A program made the translations under genes and the position numbers. From the NCBI GenBank assembly GCA_949987705.1, contig OX465281.1, positions 31,170,942-31,234,941 on the forward strand: a stretch of DNA of 64,000 bases, written 5' to 3'. This DNA is from Thereva unica (taxonomy: Eukaryota; Arthropoda; Insecta; Diptera; Therevidae). Each line of letters starts with the position of its first letter. The stretch's first letter is position 1. This document shows, in pieces, positions 1 to 10,309 of this stretch. Under the pieces are notes generated by a model. The model ran no database searches and was not told the origin of the DNA. It saw only the letters and a program-made list of their open reading frames with translations.

Positions 1-1179
1 GCATTGGATATGCCTCCGGCCATCTCGTAAATCGGTCTACGATTGTTAGAATATATGAGTATCCTCGAGATGGGGGCAATGGTCCAACAATGTCCATATG
101 TATATGTACATATGTTCGAATCTATTGTTCGGTAAATTAAAAGCTTCATGTGGAGATTTGGTGTGTCTCGAAACTGTAGATTTTTGGCAGCCTATACAGG
201 ATCTAGACCAGTTGTTGCAGTCTTTGTTGATCGCTGGCCAAAAATATTTCTTAGTGATAGCTTGCCTTGTGGCGCGTATGCCTGGATGCGACAAGCTATG
301 TTCAGCATTGAATGCTAATTTTCTTAATGATGAAGGTATATATGGGCGTAATGTACCCGTGCTAATCTCACACCAAACTTCATGAGTTGTGAAAGGAATT
401 GGTGTGAGTATTAGTTTTACCTTCGAGCTACTACTGGGATGCTCTTGGAGTCGTTGTAACTCTTTGTCACCTTCTTGTGCCTTCGCCAGATGTGGCAAAT
501 CGAAGGTGATTGTGTCAACGTTGTCGGCCGCTAATGAGCGAGATAAATAATCTGCGACAACGTTTTGTTTCCCAGAGACATGTCTGATGTCTGTTGTGAA
601 CTGGGAAATTAGGCTCAGGTGTCTTGTTTGGCGGGGAGATCTTTCGGTTTTTGTGTGAAGGGCATGTAGGTTTGTGGTCAGTGTAGACCACGAAATTTCT
701 TCCTTCAACAAAGTACCGAAAATGTTTTATTGCTGCAAAGATTGCGAGTAGTTCGCGATCGAATGCAGAATAATTTCGTTCAGCAGATGATAGCTTCTTA
801 GAAAAGAAAGCTAATGGTTGCCATCTGTGACCGTTAAATTGTTCCAGCACAGCTCCGATCGCAAAATCGGAAGCATCAGTTGTGATGCTATATTTAGCAT
901 CCTCTAGTGGGTGTATCAGCATCACTGCTGGTTCATTAATCGGCACTAGCAGTTGTGCTAGTTTAGGAATAAATCGGTGATAAAAGTTCACCATTCCTAT
1001 AAATTTTTGTATTTGTTTGACTGTTGTTGGAGTTGTGAGGTCATTAATTGCTTGGACACGTTCGGGTGATGGAAGGATTCCATCCTTGCCGATACTATGT
1101 CCCAAAAAGTTGATCTCACTGACCCCAAAAACGCTTTTTGATAACTTTATTGTTAAACCAAAGTTATCAAGGCGTTTAA

Positions 1180-1883
1180 GGGGAGGTCCAACCCAAAAAT
1201 GATAAAAATTGAAAAAAAAAAAACTTTTTTTTATTGTGTTTTCAGATACTATGATTCTTCTAGTATAGTATTTATTAGTATTTAAACTTAGATTAGAATG
1301 TAAATAAACTCGAAAAAAAAATGAAAAAAAGCGTTGCTTTTCTTTGATCGCCATTATCTCTAAATGTCATTTGTCATGTTTTCTCGTAGGTGGATTAATT
1401 TTTCTCAGTCAATTTACAGCCGATTTGCCTGAAATTTGGTACACACCCTCTTCGAACAATAATAAAGATTTTTGTAAAACAGATTTTTGATAACGTTATT
1501 TAAAAAAAAGTTATATCGCTTCAAAAGTGAAAAACACTCGAAAATAGCCTCAAAATAGCGTTTTTCTTGCATGTCATTATTCCAACTAGCGTAACTTCGT
1601 AACAAAATAAAAATTCAAAAATCTGTTTTACAGAAACTTTCATTATTGTTTAAAGATGATATGTGCCAAATTTCACGTCAATCGGATGAAAATTGGCCGA
1701 GAAAAATTAATCCACCTACGGGCATATTTTTCACTCTTTCATTCAAAAAATGGTGGGGGAAATTTTTGGAGAGGGTTTTCGTACACATTTTCTGTTAAAG
1801 CCAATTAAGATACACAATATATCTGAAAATTATGCAATTCGATGAAAAATTGTAGATTTTAGCCATTTGGGTTGGACCTCCCC
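1180..1883. mobile_element. Kolobok/T2-like MITE inserted in gypsy RT
   Basis: The ends are perfect inverted repeats starting GGGGAGGTCCAACCCAAA, and the target duplication is TTAA (1176-1179 and 1884-1887). TTAA followed by GGGG fits the TTAAGGRR terminal rule described for T2/Kolobok elements; piggyBac also uses TTAA but normally has CCC ends. A second long inverted repeat lies inside (about 1384-1445 and 1665-1724, core TAGGTGGATTAATTTTTCTC), so this is either a foldback element or two nested elements. No transposase is present. Confidence 0.78.
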
Positions 1884-2369
1884 TTAAACAGTAGTTCGAG
1901 GTGAGTGAGATGCTCATCCTCGGATTTACTAGCGATAAGTATATCGTCTAGATAGACATAAACGAAGTCTAAGTCTCTTGTGACTTCATTCATAAATCTT
2001 TGAAATGACTGGGCTGCATTTCTTAACCCAAATGGCATGCGAGTGAACTCAAACAGACCAAAAGGTGTTATTATGGCAGTCTTATGCACGTCTTCTTGTG
2101 CAATGGGGATGTTATGATACGCACATACCAAATCCACCTTCGAAAAAATCGTACATCCGTGAAGGTTCACAGAAAAATTGTGAATGTGCGGGATTGGATA
2201 TCTATCCGGCACTGTGACTGCATTAAGGCGACGGCAGTCGCCGCATGGCCTCCAATCATTTGTATCCCGTTTAGGGACCAGATGAAGTGGAGATGCTGCG
2301 GGAGACGACGATGGTCGACAAATCCCTAGTTGAACCATATGTTCAAACTCCAATTTCGCTACCTTGAGC

Positions 2370-2784
2370 CAAAGTCTAGTAATAACAAGTCTTTCATCTT
2401 CATACAAAAATTTCCGACCGTTGATTGTGTGCGTGCATATATAAACATCACTGCTGAGCAAAACTCAACGCATACTTCATGAACTCGGCCAGACAAAGCC
2501 AGATTCTCTCTCTTCGATCAAGTATGCAGACCAGAAAAGGAAAGACAATTGAATCAGCTGTCAAAATTGAAATCATCAAAACAAACGAGCAAATATGCAC
2601 CAATACATCCCCATATAAACTCATAAAATTTTCCGACTTATGGTTGTATTCCAGCGCGTATAAAAATGTTGCATTCTCTCTCTGATAGCCTGACATCGTC
2701 ATTTGAAAAACTTGTGCTTGCAGCTGTTCGCCTTTCACTCATTAACCATATGAAGATGAAAGACTTGTTAATTTCTAGACTTTG
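2370..2784. mobile_element. hAT-like MITE inserted in gypsy Pol between protease and RT
   Basis: Terminal inverted repeats begin CAAAGTCTAG and continue about 35 bp with a few mismatches. They are flanked by an exact 8-bp direct repeat CCTTGAGC (2362-2369 and 2785-2792), the hallmark of hAT insertions. The 415-bp interior has no transposase. The host Pol frame is in register on both sides. Confidence 0.85.
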
Positions 2785-3140
2785 CCTTGAGCTTCTCAGG
2801 ATGAAGTGTACGAGCGGTCACGAAAGGTAATTGCCCATTAGTAACAATGTGGTGTTGCACATTGTGTTTAACCGGTAGGTTAAAATTAGGTGGCTGTGTT
2901 AATGAAGTGTACTTCATTAACAATGCTTTATATTTGCCAAGATGTTGGCATTCAAAGCTCTCGAGTATATACCCACCAGTTGCGCAAACCTCAGTCCGAA
3001 GACTGGTTTGCGAGTCAACCGATTCTCGCTTTTTGAAGTCGAGGATGAGTTCGAACTTTGTTAGAAAGTCCGCACCGAGTATAGCTTTATTTGTGTTGGC
3101 TATTATGAAGTTGTGGATGAACCGTCGGCGAAGACTTATA

Positions 3141-3636
3141 CCCTTGACACACTGCAGCATCGAATGAACATTGCAGTATCATTCGGCTATGAATGATCAT
3201 TCGCGCCCAGTATGTCATGTCCAATGTTCATTCAACAGCTTCATTCGTCATTCAATCGAATGAAGTCAAAATAACTTCATTCAATGAAGATGGAAGTGAA
3301 ATTGGGAAATTATCGAACAACTTTCCATGAAATTTCCAGTAGAATTTCCAACTGAAATACCTAACTGTCATTCAGATTTCAAAATTTTTTAAAAAGTAGT
3401 AGGTTCCATTGTAAATAACTGTTGTTGGGCCTCAATTAATAATTTTTATTAAATTTAAAAGTATAAATCACTATGTAATCACTTTCAGTTCATATATTTA
3501 GCAGTTTGTGTAAAGTTTCTATTTTGACAGTTTCAATGAACATTGAGAAATGCAGTGTGTCGCTTCTAAAATGAATGATCATTGAAAGCCAATGAAGTTG
3601 GAAGAATGCTCATTCGTTTTTGCAGTGTGTCAAGGG
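3141..3636. mobile_element. Tc1/mariner-like MITE inserted in gypsy protease
   Basis: Perfect 16-bp inverted ends CCCTTGACACACTGCA sit between TA dinucleotides (3139-3140, 3637-3638). The 496-bp interior is rich in CATTCAATGAA-type motifs and has no coding potential. The superfamily is inferred from the TA target only. Confidence 0.75.
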
Positions 3637-3878
3637 TATTAGGTTCAGTTCGAACAACTTCGTGCCAAAAGTTTGGATCGTTTTGATCCATTTGCGGCCC
3701 GCAGAAGTAAATTAGGGCATGTTGTTTGTACCCTAAAAGTGTGTTTAGGAACTAATGATATGTCCGCGCCAGAATCGATTAAAAAGTCGATCTGGTTAAG
3801 TTGGTCGCGGACATACATATTATCTGCACGAGCGTCTCTGCTGAGAGACGCCCGCGGATGTGGCGACTCCCCGCCAAT

Positions 3879-4869
3879 TTAATTTTTTGGATGATGGGCT
3901 CCCTTCATCTTTCGGTCCTTCTTGGCTGTAGAGCCAGGACCCTCGAAGGCACACGGCGGGGTGCACCGCTCTGCCTCACTGCCGTAGCGGTAGTGGTAGT
4001 AGCAGAGCGTCCCCGGTAGCGCTTGTGCAGATGAAGGTTTGGGTATCGCCCCTTGTTTGGTGGAGTTACTGGTCCCCGCTGATGGCGCCTTTGGTTGACG
4101 AACCGGTGATCGGCCCCATTGCCGTGGACCAGCAGAGCCTCTCGCCGACTCCTGGCTCTGGCCTTGCCCTCTCCCCAACACAAGTGTTCGCAATTGCTGC
4201 ACCTCGCGTTGAAGAGACTGCACGGGCCGCTCCAGGGACGGCGAGCTTCTCACCTCAGACACCTGAGCGGGGGCTGAACGGGCAGTGATCTCCCACACTG
4301 TATCCGCCAGTTTCGACAGCTGCCCTAGGGACTGGTCAGCGGATGCGGCAAGCACCACCTGGATGTCCCTGGGTAACCTGCGCTCCCAAAGACTCCTGAT
4401 GAGCTCTTCGCCATCCTCGAGACAGTCCCCTGCCAGACTCTGCAATCCCCTCAGGAAATCTGAGGGCTTGCGGTCTCCGGGCTCATGCGCTGCCAACAGC
4501 TGCTCTAGGCGGTTCCTGGTCGATAAACTATATCGTTCCAGCGACCGCCTCTTAGCTTCGTTATAGCTGGCCGCGCTAAGGTCCGGAAAAGCGTGCAAGA
4601 GTATCTTGGCCGCCTCTGTCGGAAGAGCGGACACAATGTGGGACAACTTCGCTTTGTCCGAAGTTACACCGTTCAGCCCAAATTGTGCCTCAGCCTGGTA
4701 AAACCTCTGGATCGCTCTGGTGAAATTCGGGCAGGTTGAACCTTGCCGTGGAGGCTACTTCAACTTCTGCCCGTGCCCCATGTCGAGCCGGCCGCCCCTG
4801 TTCCAGGCTGAGTAATGACACTTCCAAGTCAATGATGAAAGAGTCATCCATATTATTTTCACGTTGCAT
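3879..4869 (-). pseudogene. gag: gypsy-type Gag with CHCC zinc motif
   Basis: The frame can be followed from an ATG at 4867-4869, through an N-terminal part ending LPEFHQS, to a frameshift near 4700. It then runs open to 3879 for about 255 codons. The middle part (LSHIVSALPTEAAKILLHAF and LERYSLSTRNRLEQLL) has the helical capsid pattern of insect gypsy Gags. The C-terminal motif CYYHYRYGSEAERCTPPC is CX2HX9CX3C, followed by a lysine-rich tail. The next frame (protease) starts just downstream, so Gag and Pol were probably fused or joined by frameshifting originally. No other function is suggested. Confidence 0.85.
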
Positions 4870-5086
4870 ATTTAGATATTAGAAGAAGAAAATAAATCTA
4901 TGTCCCAGCAGAAAAAAAAGAAAAAATTCTAATTAATATACACCCTCAACCTTATTTCAAAATCACTCAAAGACAAATGGAGAAAAGGATCAATTAATAA
5001 CTTCACAAACTGTTGCTTATTTATTTAAAATAAATTTAAATTTTTAAAATAAGTTATAAGTATATATGTACATATATATAGCAATA

Positions 5087-5365
5087 TATGAGCCGTTCAG
5101 TGCACACATCGATTAACTCCACTTTTTGAAAAATTTCATATTTAAGTGTCAAAGCACATGGTATACTCATAACTTCTTATATTTATAATAACTTTCGGAA
5201 TAATAAAGATTAACACCATTAAAAGGCAAATTTTTTTTTTTACCATTGAATAATATTGACCATTGAATAATAAGGGAATATTAAAAAACAAGGTACATTA
5301 TTTCGTCGCATTTCTCTACTTTTTGTTTTATGGAGTTAATCAATTTGTGCACTGAGCGGCTCATA
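5087..5365. mobile_element. TA-flanked MITE in the gypsy leader
   Basis: Inverted ends TATGAGCCGYTCAGTGCACA continue to about 38 bp with few mismatches (5087-5125 and 5328-5365), next to TA dinucleotides. It lies between the primer-binding site and Gag. The rest of the leader (4870-5496) is A/T-rich with poly-A and poly-T runs and no gene. Confidence 0.65.
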
Positions 5366-5496
5366 TACATATATATCTAATTTTTATTCTCAATAAAAAA
5401 AAATATTTTATATATTTAAATTCAATATTTTTTTTTTTTTTGTAAAGAAAATATTTAATTCTTAATTTATATGTATATTTTGTACCACTTTGTGTT

Positions 5497-5510
5497 CTTC
5501 GGGGTCACCA
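5497..5510 (-). other. Primer-binding site of the gypsy element
   Basis: On the minus strand TGGTGACCCCGAAG starts 3 bp after the LTR end. It matches the start of the tRNA-Trp-type site TGGTGACCCCGA used by CsRn1-like elements and is what fixes the inner LTR edge. Confidence 0.7.
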
Positions 5511-5513
5511 ATT

Positions 5514-5856
5514 TGTTGGGCTTCGTCCCCAACAAGAGTTTTATTTTATTTAAAAGTTATCCACAAATTATTAACTGTTAAATCTTTATTCGTTAACACT
5601 TTTAACAAGTTTTTATTTATACGTTTACTTATCAAATTAAGCTATGTATCATATGGATCCTGGACTCTTTTAATATTTTATTTTTGGTTTAAAAACGAGA
5701 TGCATTTATTTTCTCCTGTAACTTTTATTTTCAGCTTCAACTGACAACTCGTTAAAATTTTATTATTTTTTGTTACTTAGCCTCAGTCGATTATGTTTTT
5801 CGAAACATATCTCCTTAGCTAAGTAAGACCGGAAGTAGTAGGACGATGTCCCTACA
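5514..5856 (-). repeat. 5' LTR of the gypsy element
   Basis: On the minus strand this 343-bp block starts TGTAGGGACATCG and ends AAGCCCAACA, the canonical TG...CA. It is followed 3 bp later by the primer-binding site. The outer edge abuts sequence homologous to the repeat at 18345. The partner LTR is outside the window, so identity cannot be scored. Confidence 0.72.
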
Positions 5857-6494
5857 GATCTTTTAGGTGTAAACGTTTTGATATACTCCAACAACAGCAC
5901 ACCGGATGGCATCTTTGGACGCCACCGCGCCGGGCCATGGATGCGCGTCTTCTTCTTTTGGCATATGAAATGCTAAAATTTAACATTTCAATGTGCGGGT
6001 GTTCTATCTATCTATGTGCCCCTTAATCCCTCGTGGGACATAGGGCGGAAACAGTTGCCCTCCAGCGGACTCTGTTTTGCGCGACAGCTCTTAGCTCTGA
6101 CCAGGATCTCCCAGTAGTTGCGGCCTCTGCTAGTAGGGTTCTCCTCCACGTTGTTCTAGGTCTTCCAACTCGACGGGATCCTTGCGGGTGTTGGTTGGTT
6201 ACTTAATTGACGCGCGCTTGTTGGTTGGACTCTTCGCGCAAGTTGATCTAGGTGGTTAACTTGTGTGTGGCGAGATTGTGTCCAGCTGGTGCCCGCGCCA
6301 AACTTGACCCATTTTTTTGTAAAATTTTAGATCATGCTAAATTCTCGCTGGTGTTCGTAGTATGCATATGGGGTATATGGTTAGTTAGACAAAGTTTATA
6401 TGGTCTCGGATTTTGCATGATTAATACATCAGTCTGGGGAGTGGTTTTCTCGTTGGACATATACCTGATCATACACATACGACTTACAGGTACA
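5857..6494. repeat. Dispersed repeat, copy A (interrupted)
   Basis: This stretch closely matches 18345-18796, from 'gatcttttaggtgtaaacg' to 'cttacaggtaca', with only scattered substitutions. Copy A is cut at its left edge by the gypsy LTR and carries a LINE tail at 6004-6183 that copy B lacks. No terminal repeats are visible. A short minus-strand frame (MPKEEDAHPWPGA) is kept in both copies, but that is weak evidence for coding. The class is unknown. Confidence 0.7.
6004..6183 (-). mobile_element. 5'-truncated LINE-X tail with 9-bp target duplication
   Basis: On the minus strand it reads as the C-terminal end of a LINE RT (GRPRTTWRRTLLAEAATT, then RSWSELRAVAQNRVRWRATV) and ends in an ATAG microsatellite tail. 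The direct repeat GCGGGTGTT flanks it exactly (5995-6003 and 6184-6192), and the empty site is present in copy B near 18490. Related pieces lie at 29755-30718, 56975-57195 and 61500-61975. The family is probably L2/CR1- or RTE-like. Confidence 0.85.
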
Positions 6495-6865
6495 ATTAAA
6501 GGTAATTTCCGGCAATTAAAGGTTTGCCAGTTGAATCTACACCATAGCAGAGCAGCATCAGCAATGATGACGCGAGGCTTCGGTGAGATGAAGCTGGATA
6601 TTGCTCTCATATAGGAACCGTGGATCTACAAGGGTAGGATTAGGGGACTATCTGGGAGCTTTGACACTCTGTACGTTCCCAATGCGAATGAAAGAGTGAG
6701 GACGTGTGTGCTGGTGAAACACGGAGTGCAGGCGGTTTTACTGCCGCACTTGTGCACACCAGATCTCACAGCAGTACGCGTAGGTACTGGAAGTGGGGCT
6801 TTCATTCTAGCCTCAGCCTACCTTCCGTACGATTCGCCAGATCCCCGTGTTTTAAAAGTGAAGTA
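6495..6865 (+). pseudogene. LINE endonuclease fragment (I/R1/LOA type)
   Basis: Plus-strand translation shows an apurinic-endonuclease N-terminus: VCQLNLHHSRAASAMM, then a stop where Q is expected in the conserved QEPWI block, then EPWIYKGRIRGL. Further on are RTCVLVKHGVQAVLLPHLC, LTAVRVGTGSGAFILASAYL and PYDSPDP. This is the 5' part of an ORF2 of the RNase H-bearing LINE group whose RT half appears at 13722-15583. They could be one element split by the 7.5-13.6 kb block with a deletion, or two copies. The premature stop makes it a pseudogene. Confidence 0.75.
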
Positions 6866-7543
6866 ATTGCTTAAAAATATTGAAAGCATGGATCCATATA
6901 CATACAAGCGGGCTTATATTGGCAATTACTTATAAATTTGAGAATTACTTATAAAAATATTATTTGTCAGCTCCTCCGCGTGATGATTATGCTCGTTCAA
7001 TCCTGAACGCTGAGCAATAAATAAATCAAAGTAAAAAAATTAAAATAAGAAAAATTTGATTACGTGCGATTACGATCACTGCCACGGCCACGGTCTTGCT
7101 GGCCCATCCTGTTAGGCTGTTGAACCGGACGTCTGCGCCCGTTAACAAATAAAGGTAAGTAAAATGTGCATTTTAAAATATTTTTAGGCTCGTATTCATC
7201 GACCTGGATAATAAATATCGTGGATATTTCGTATTTACCGACCATGATTTTAGGGTGCACGGATAAAGTTAATACCAGCTGACCTGGTAATATTTTAAAC
7301 CTTAAACCCTAAAAATACTTTAAAATACGCATTTTACTTACCTTGATTTTATTTATTAACTCCGCGCAACCGGCACTCGAATATAAACAAACACCACCTA
7401 ATCGCAATCATGAGACTGCTAAAGGGGAAGTCTGACTATTCAAAGTCTCCAAAATCGAGGGAAAGCTTTACGCGAAAGCTCTTTTTGTAATCTGGGGAAG
7501 CGTTGTTAGATCTAACAAAAATCTAACATCTAGAATCGCGGGG
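6866..7543. repeat. Non-coding stretch with a MITE-like inverted repeat (about 7125-7380)
   Basis: The clearest structure is an inverted repeat: GGTAAGTAAAATGTGCATTT near 7152 and its complement near 7340. Weaker arms extend outward through GTTAAC/AATAAA and CCGG. Left of it, a short minus-strand piece (7060-7143) reads RPVQQPNRMGQQDRGRGS and then a stop. This could be the last exon of a host RG-rich protein or chance. No other gene is seen. Confidence 0.5.
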
Positions 7544-7893
7544 TAAGTTTTAATTTTATGACCTTTTGAACTTGTAGATTTTTTGACCATGAAAAAAGTG
7601 ATATTGCAGAGGATGGGACTTGGTATATAGGTAAATTGGGTTGCTCCCACCTCATATTCCGATTGCCATCTCGTTTGGAGGTTAGGTTTGAATTTTGGGA
7701 ATTTTTGAAAATGTCGGTTTGGTCCAGTTGAACAAAGTGTTATTGCAGAGGATGGGATTTGGTATAATGGTGAGATAGACCACCAATAGCCCAAATTCGG
7801 GTGCCCATCTCATATGTAATCAAGGTTTCCATTTTGGCTGCTTTTGATTTTGTAGCCATTTTGGGTATGACCCAAGTGATTTTGCAGAACCTA
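7544..7893. repeat. Left arm of ~350-bp long inverted repeat (partner 13257-13605)
   Basis: The sequence from 'taagttttaattttatgacc' rightward is repeated inverted at 13605 leftward with only a few per cent mismatches. The translated shadows of both arms are nearly identical for over 80 residues. Internally the arm is a degenerate tandem array, with GCAGAGGATGGGACTTGGTA recurring about every 125 bp; similar units extend to 7985 on this side and to 13700 on the other. It may be the TIR of a ~6-kb element with a TA target, or two opposed satellite blocks. Confidence 0.7.
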
Positions 7894-8037
7894 AAATTTG
7901 GACCATAGGTTCTTGGTATCTACCAAATGCTACATTTTCAATCCCATCTCCTTTCCATTAATATTTTCAGTTTAATTGAGAAAAATTGGTTGATTGACGT
8001 CAGAGCAAAATTCTAATGAAGTCCCCTAACTAAATGT

Positions 8038-8330
8038 TAACTCCTAAACTAATTATCGTAGACCAACGTTATTAGGTTCATATTTTAGTTAAATTAGTAT
8101 TATTTTATTTAGCATAAAGAGCAAAAACTTGAGTGATTTCGTTTATAAGATATGTAGGTATATTAGGTTCAAAATATGAGCAAAATGCTAAAATATTAGG
8201 ATTTTCCTCACGCTTTTAACTAAATACCTTCTTAACGGAATTCTTTTCTTAATATCAAATAAAATAATACACATTTATCTAAAATATGAACCTAATTATG
8301 TTGGTCTACTTTAATTAGTTTAGGAGTTAT
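8038..8330. mobile_element. MITE with ~55-bp inverted ends
   Basis: TTAACTCCTAAACTAATTA at 8038 is repeated inverted at 8330, and pairing continues through GTAGACCAAC and TTAGGTTCATATTTTAG. One related end recurs near 28270-28320. No coding potential. The target duplication is unclear. Confidence 0.65.
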
Positions 8331-8633
8331 TCAAGTTTAAGTAGATTTTAAAAAATATATGTTTTTCTTTCGTAAACACCCTGTATCTAGTGGGTAGTGG
8401 GGATAGGTGCCTCTCTAGAGCTTTTTTTTTCTCCAAATACATCCAATCACCCCAAAAAAACCGGTGCCCCGGGCCACGGCGCTTCGCGCTGTGGCGATTA
8501 TTACGTGACAACTACCATGTTGCTCGTTATCTGTTATTCATTACATGCAATATATAATAAACACAATATACATTATAATTTTGCAGTTTTTTATTTCTTT
8601 ATTCGTTCTCAAATGTAACAATGACAGTAATAT

Positions 8634-9235
8634 CCCAGCGGGAAATGTAATGGGTAGGTAAGCGAGGTGGTAATGAGATGGACACATTACCTTTGTGATG
8701 AAATCATAGGTTACTTTTACATAGGGATGCCCTAGAGCGGTAAGTACTTACAGTAGGCATTACAGACGAGGACTTATTTCAGAGGCGAAATGTATTAGGT
8801 GAATACACAGATTACCATGTAAGGCATGCAGAATAAATTACTGGGTACCCTTTTTAGCAATAAAAACAATGCTTTCCGAAAGTACCATTCCATTTTTGCT
8901 ACATTTGGTATGGATTTTTCTAACAAGACATCTTTTTGATTTTGTTGCTCATTGTTAGTGGTATAAATTAATCTTATAAAATTGATGAGGATGGAATAAA
9001 CTCAAGAAGAGAGGCTTTGACCAGCCAAAGACAAAGAATGACAAAAGCACATCACATTTCCAACGAAAGTATTTCTCAAGGCATTACCTAGTCGCTTACC
9101 TATTCATTACAACGTAAAGACCTCCATTTTCCTAAATTTCCAGTAGAATTTTTCGATTACCAGGTAGGCGCTTACACAAATCATTGAAGAATTCGTGGGT
9201 TACCAGGGTAACCACTTGCTAGTTTTCCCGCTGGG
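8634..9235. mobile_element. CCCAGCGGG-ended MITE, copy 1
   Basis: It has inverted ends CCCAGCGGGAAA and subterminal GGTAAG/CTTACC motifs. AT (or ATAT) flanks both ends. A second copy in opposite orientation lies at 27607-28196 and matches along most of its length. No transposase, and I do not assign a superfamily. Confidence 0.75.
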
Positions 9236-10015
9236 ATATAAACACAATATAGACAGCGAGCAATAATAATAAGAGTGATGAGCTAGAACAAATTTTCAAA
9301 AATGTTTCAATGCCCTTGAGATCAGCTGATAAAAATTTCAGTAGGAGTGAAAAAGTCAAAATATCAAAGATGTAATATCTATGATAAAAGGAGGCAGAAT
9401 TGCTTTCACACTACACGCAACGTGTGTGAAAGAAAGATAAAAAATGAAGGGGAAGTGCCAATTTTCCAATTTAGCCAATATTTAGCTCAACACTGGAAGA
9501 ATTGCAAAACTCCCGCGTTTTTAATGTACAATACAAAGCCAAGTTTTAGAGTCGCGATGTGTACCAACAAGAATTTGCCCACGCATACATATACACATAT
9601 TAGAGTCGGCTACATGTGCTCTGTTCCAATTCGACTTCCATTTGAATGTAAACATTCCAATAGGGGAAGCAAGCAGCATGTTCTGTTTCATTCATACTCT
9701 TGTGTTTTTTGTATGAAATGTATATCTATCGCGCATTTGTTAATATTTTTTTGGACTTTTTGAATAATGGTAGTTCCAATCTCTTCTTTCATATGTTTAA
9801 CTCTTTTACTTGTCCTTGAGCTCCACCTAATCACTCTTGTTATTATTGCTCGCTGATATAGATAAGCGGCACTCATTGCCACTATTACAAATGCAGCGTA
9901 AGCCACGCCCACTCACACGGTTATGCGACACTTTGTCGCTTGGGCATCCCGGCTAACCGTTTTATTAGACGTTGTCACGTCAAAAATATTAGCCACGTTG
10001 TCCAACAAAGAATTT
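9236..10015. other. Unassigned stretch with a weak inverted repeat
   Basis: An ~35-bp inverted repeat (core AGCGAGCAATAATAA, near 9255 and 9855) brackets most of this stretch and suggests another degenerate MITE. A 138-codon plus frame at 9347 has no recognisable domain. I see nothing else. Confidence 0.4.
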
Positions 10016-10133
10016 GGGCGCTTTCAGTAATGCAGGATGCGTGCGCAAATGACTTATTCAGCAATTGAAAGTGGAAGCTTTCAATGACTGAATAAGTCAA
10101 TTGCGCACGCATCCTGCATTACTGAAAGCACCC
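10016..10133. repeat. Near-perfect 118-bp hairpin
   Basis: Two arms of about 56 bp (left arm from GGGCGCTTTCAGTAATGCAG) pair with only about five mismatches around a 6-base loop TGGAAG. It could be a foldback MITE or a small-RNA precursor-like stem. No target duplication is obvious. It lies 170 bp upstream of the HAFTGCD exon. Confidence 0.75.
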
Positions 10134-10309
10134 TTTATTGAACGTCTGAAGACTCATACAACTTGCGGATTAGGGGGTATGAGTATTTGAAATCTTTAAA
10201 ACGAAATAACTCATGAATGGAAACTCCTATGAAAAATTTGCTGGTTTTAGGGGTACAACCAATTTCCCGACACTTTTTAAAAAAAAAAACTCTACTTACT
10301 GGCTTTAGC

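Larger units (their letters stand above)
1..3878 (-). pseudogene. pol: gypsy-type Pol: protease, reverse transcriptase, RNase H, partial integrase
   Basis: Domains run right to left. The retropepsin active site DSGAD is at about 3785 and its C-terminal part is at 2990-3138. RT lies at 1890-2369 and contains the catalytic YLDD; its 3' continuation resumes at 1176. RNase H is at 660-950 (start DASDFAIGAVL, later VVYTDHKP). The integrase HHCC finger (H-P-G-I-R ... C-I-G-C) is near 170-290, and the catalytic core begins at 1-100 (residues IVDRFTRWPEAYP are readable). At least two frameshifts are visible, one near 3685 in protease and one near 100-115 where an ATATGTAC-type microsatellite breaks integrase. 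Three DNA elements split the frame; in each case the reading frame resumes in register across the target site. It is non-functional as it stands. Confidence 0.88.
1..5856 (-). mobile_element. Decayed Ty3/gypsy LTR retrotransposon, CsRn1-like clade, right part
   Basis: Read on the minus strand, the order is LTR (5514-5856), primer-binding site, leader, Gag, protease, RT, RNase H and the start of integrase, which runs off the left edge. The Gag zinc motif is CX2HX9CX3C rather than CCHC and the primer site begins TGGTGACCCCGA; as I recall both are features of the CsRn1 clade (tRNA-Trp primer), so the clade call is inference from two independent traits. Frameshifts occur in Gag, protease and integrase. 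Four later elements sit inside it (1180-1883, 2370-2784, 3141-3636, 5087-5365). The LTR lies directly against the dispersed repeat at 5857, so the element probably inserted into that repeat; the other LTR should lie left of the window. Confidence 0.88.

Noticed and set aside
9347..9763. 138-codon frame with a Cys/His-rich look.
   Set aside because: No recognisable domain or codon bias, and it is enclosed by a weak inverted repeat typical of MITEs.
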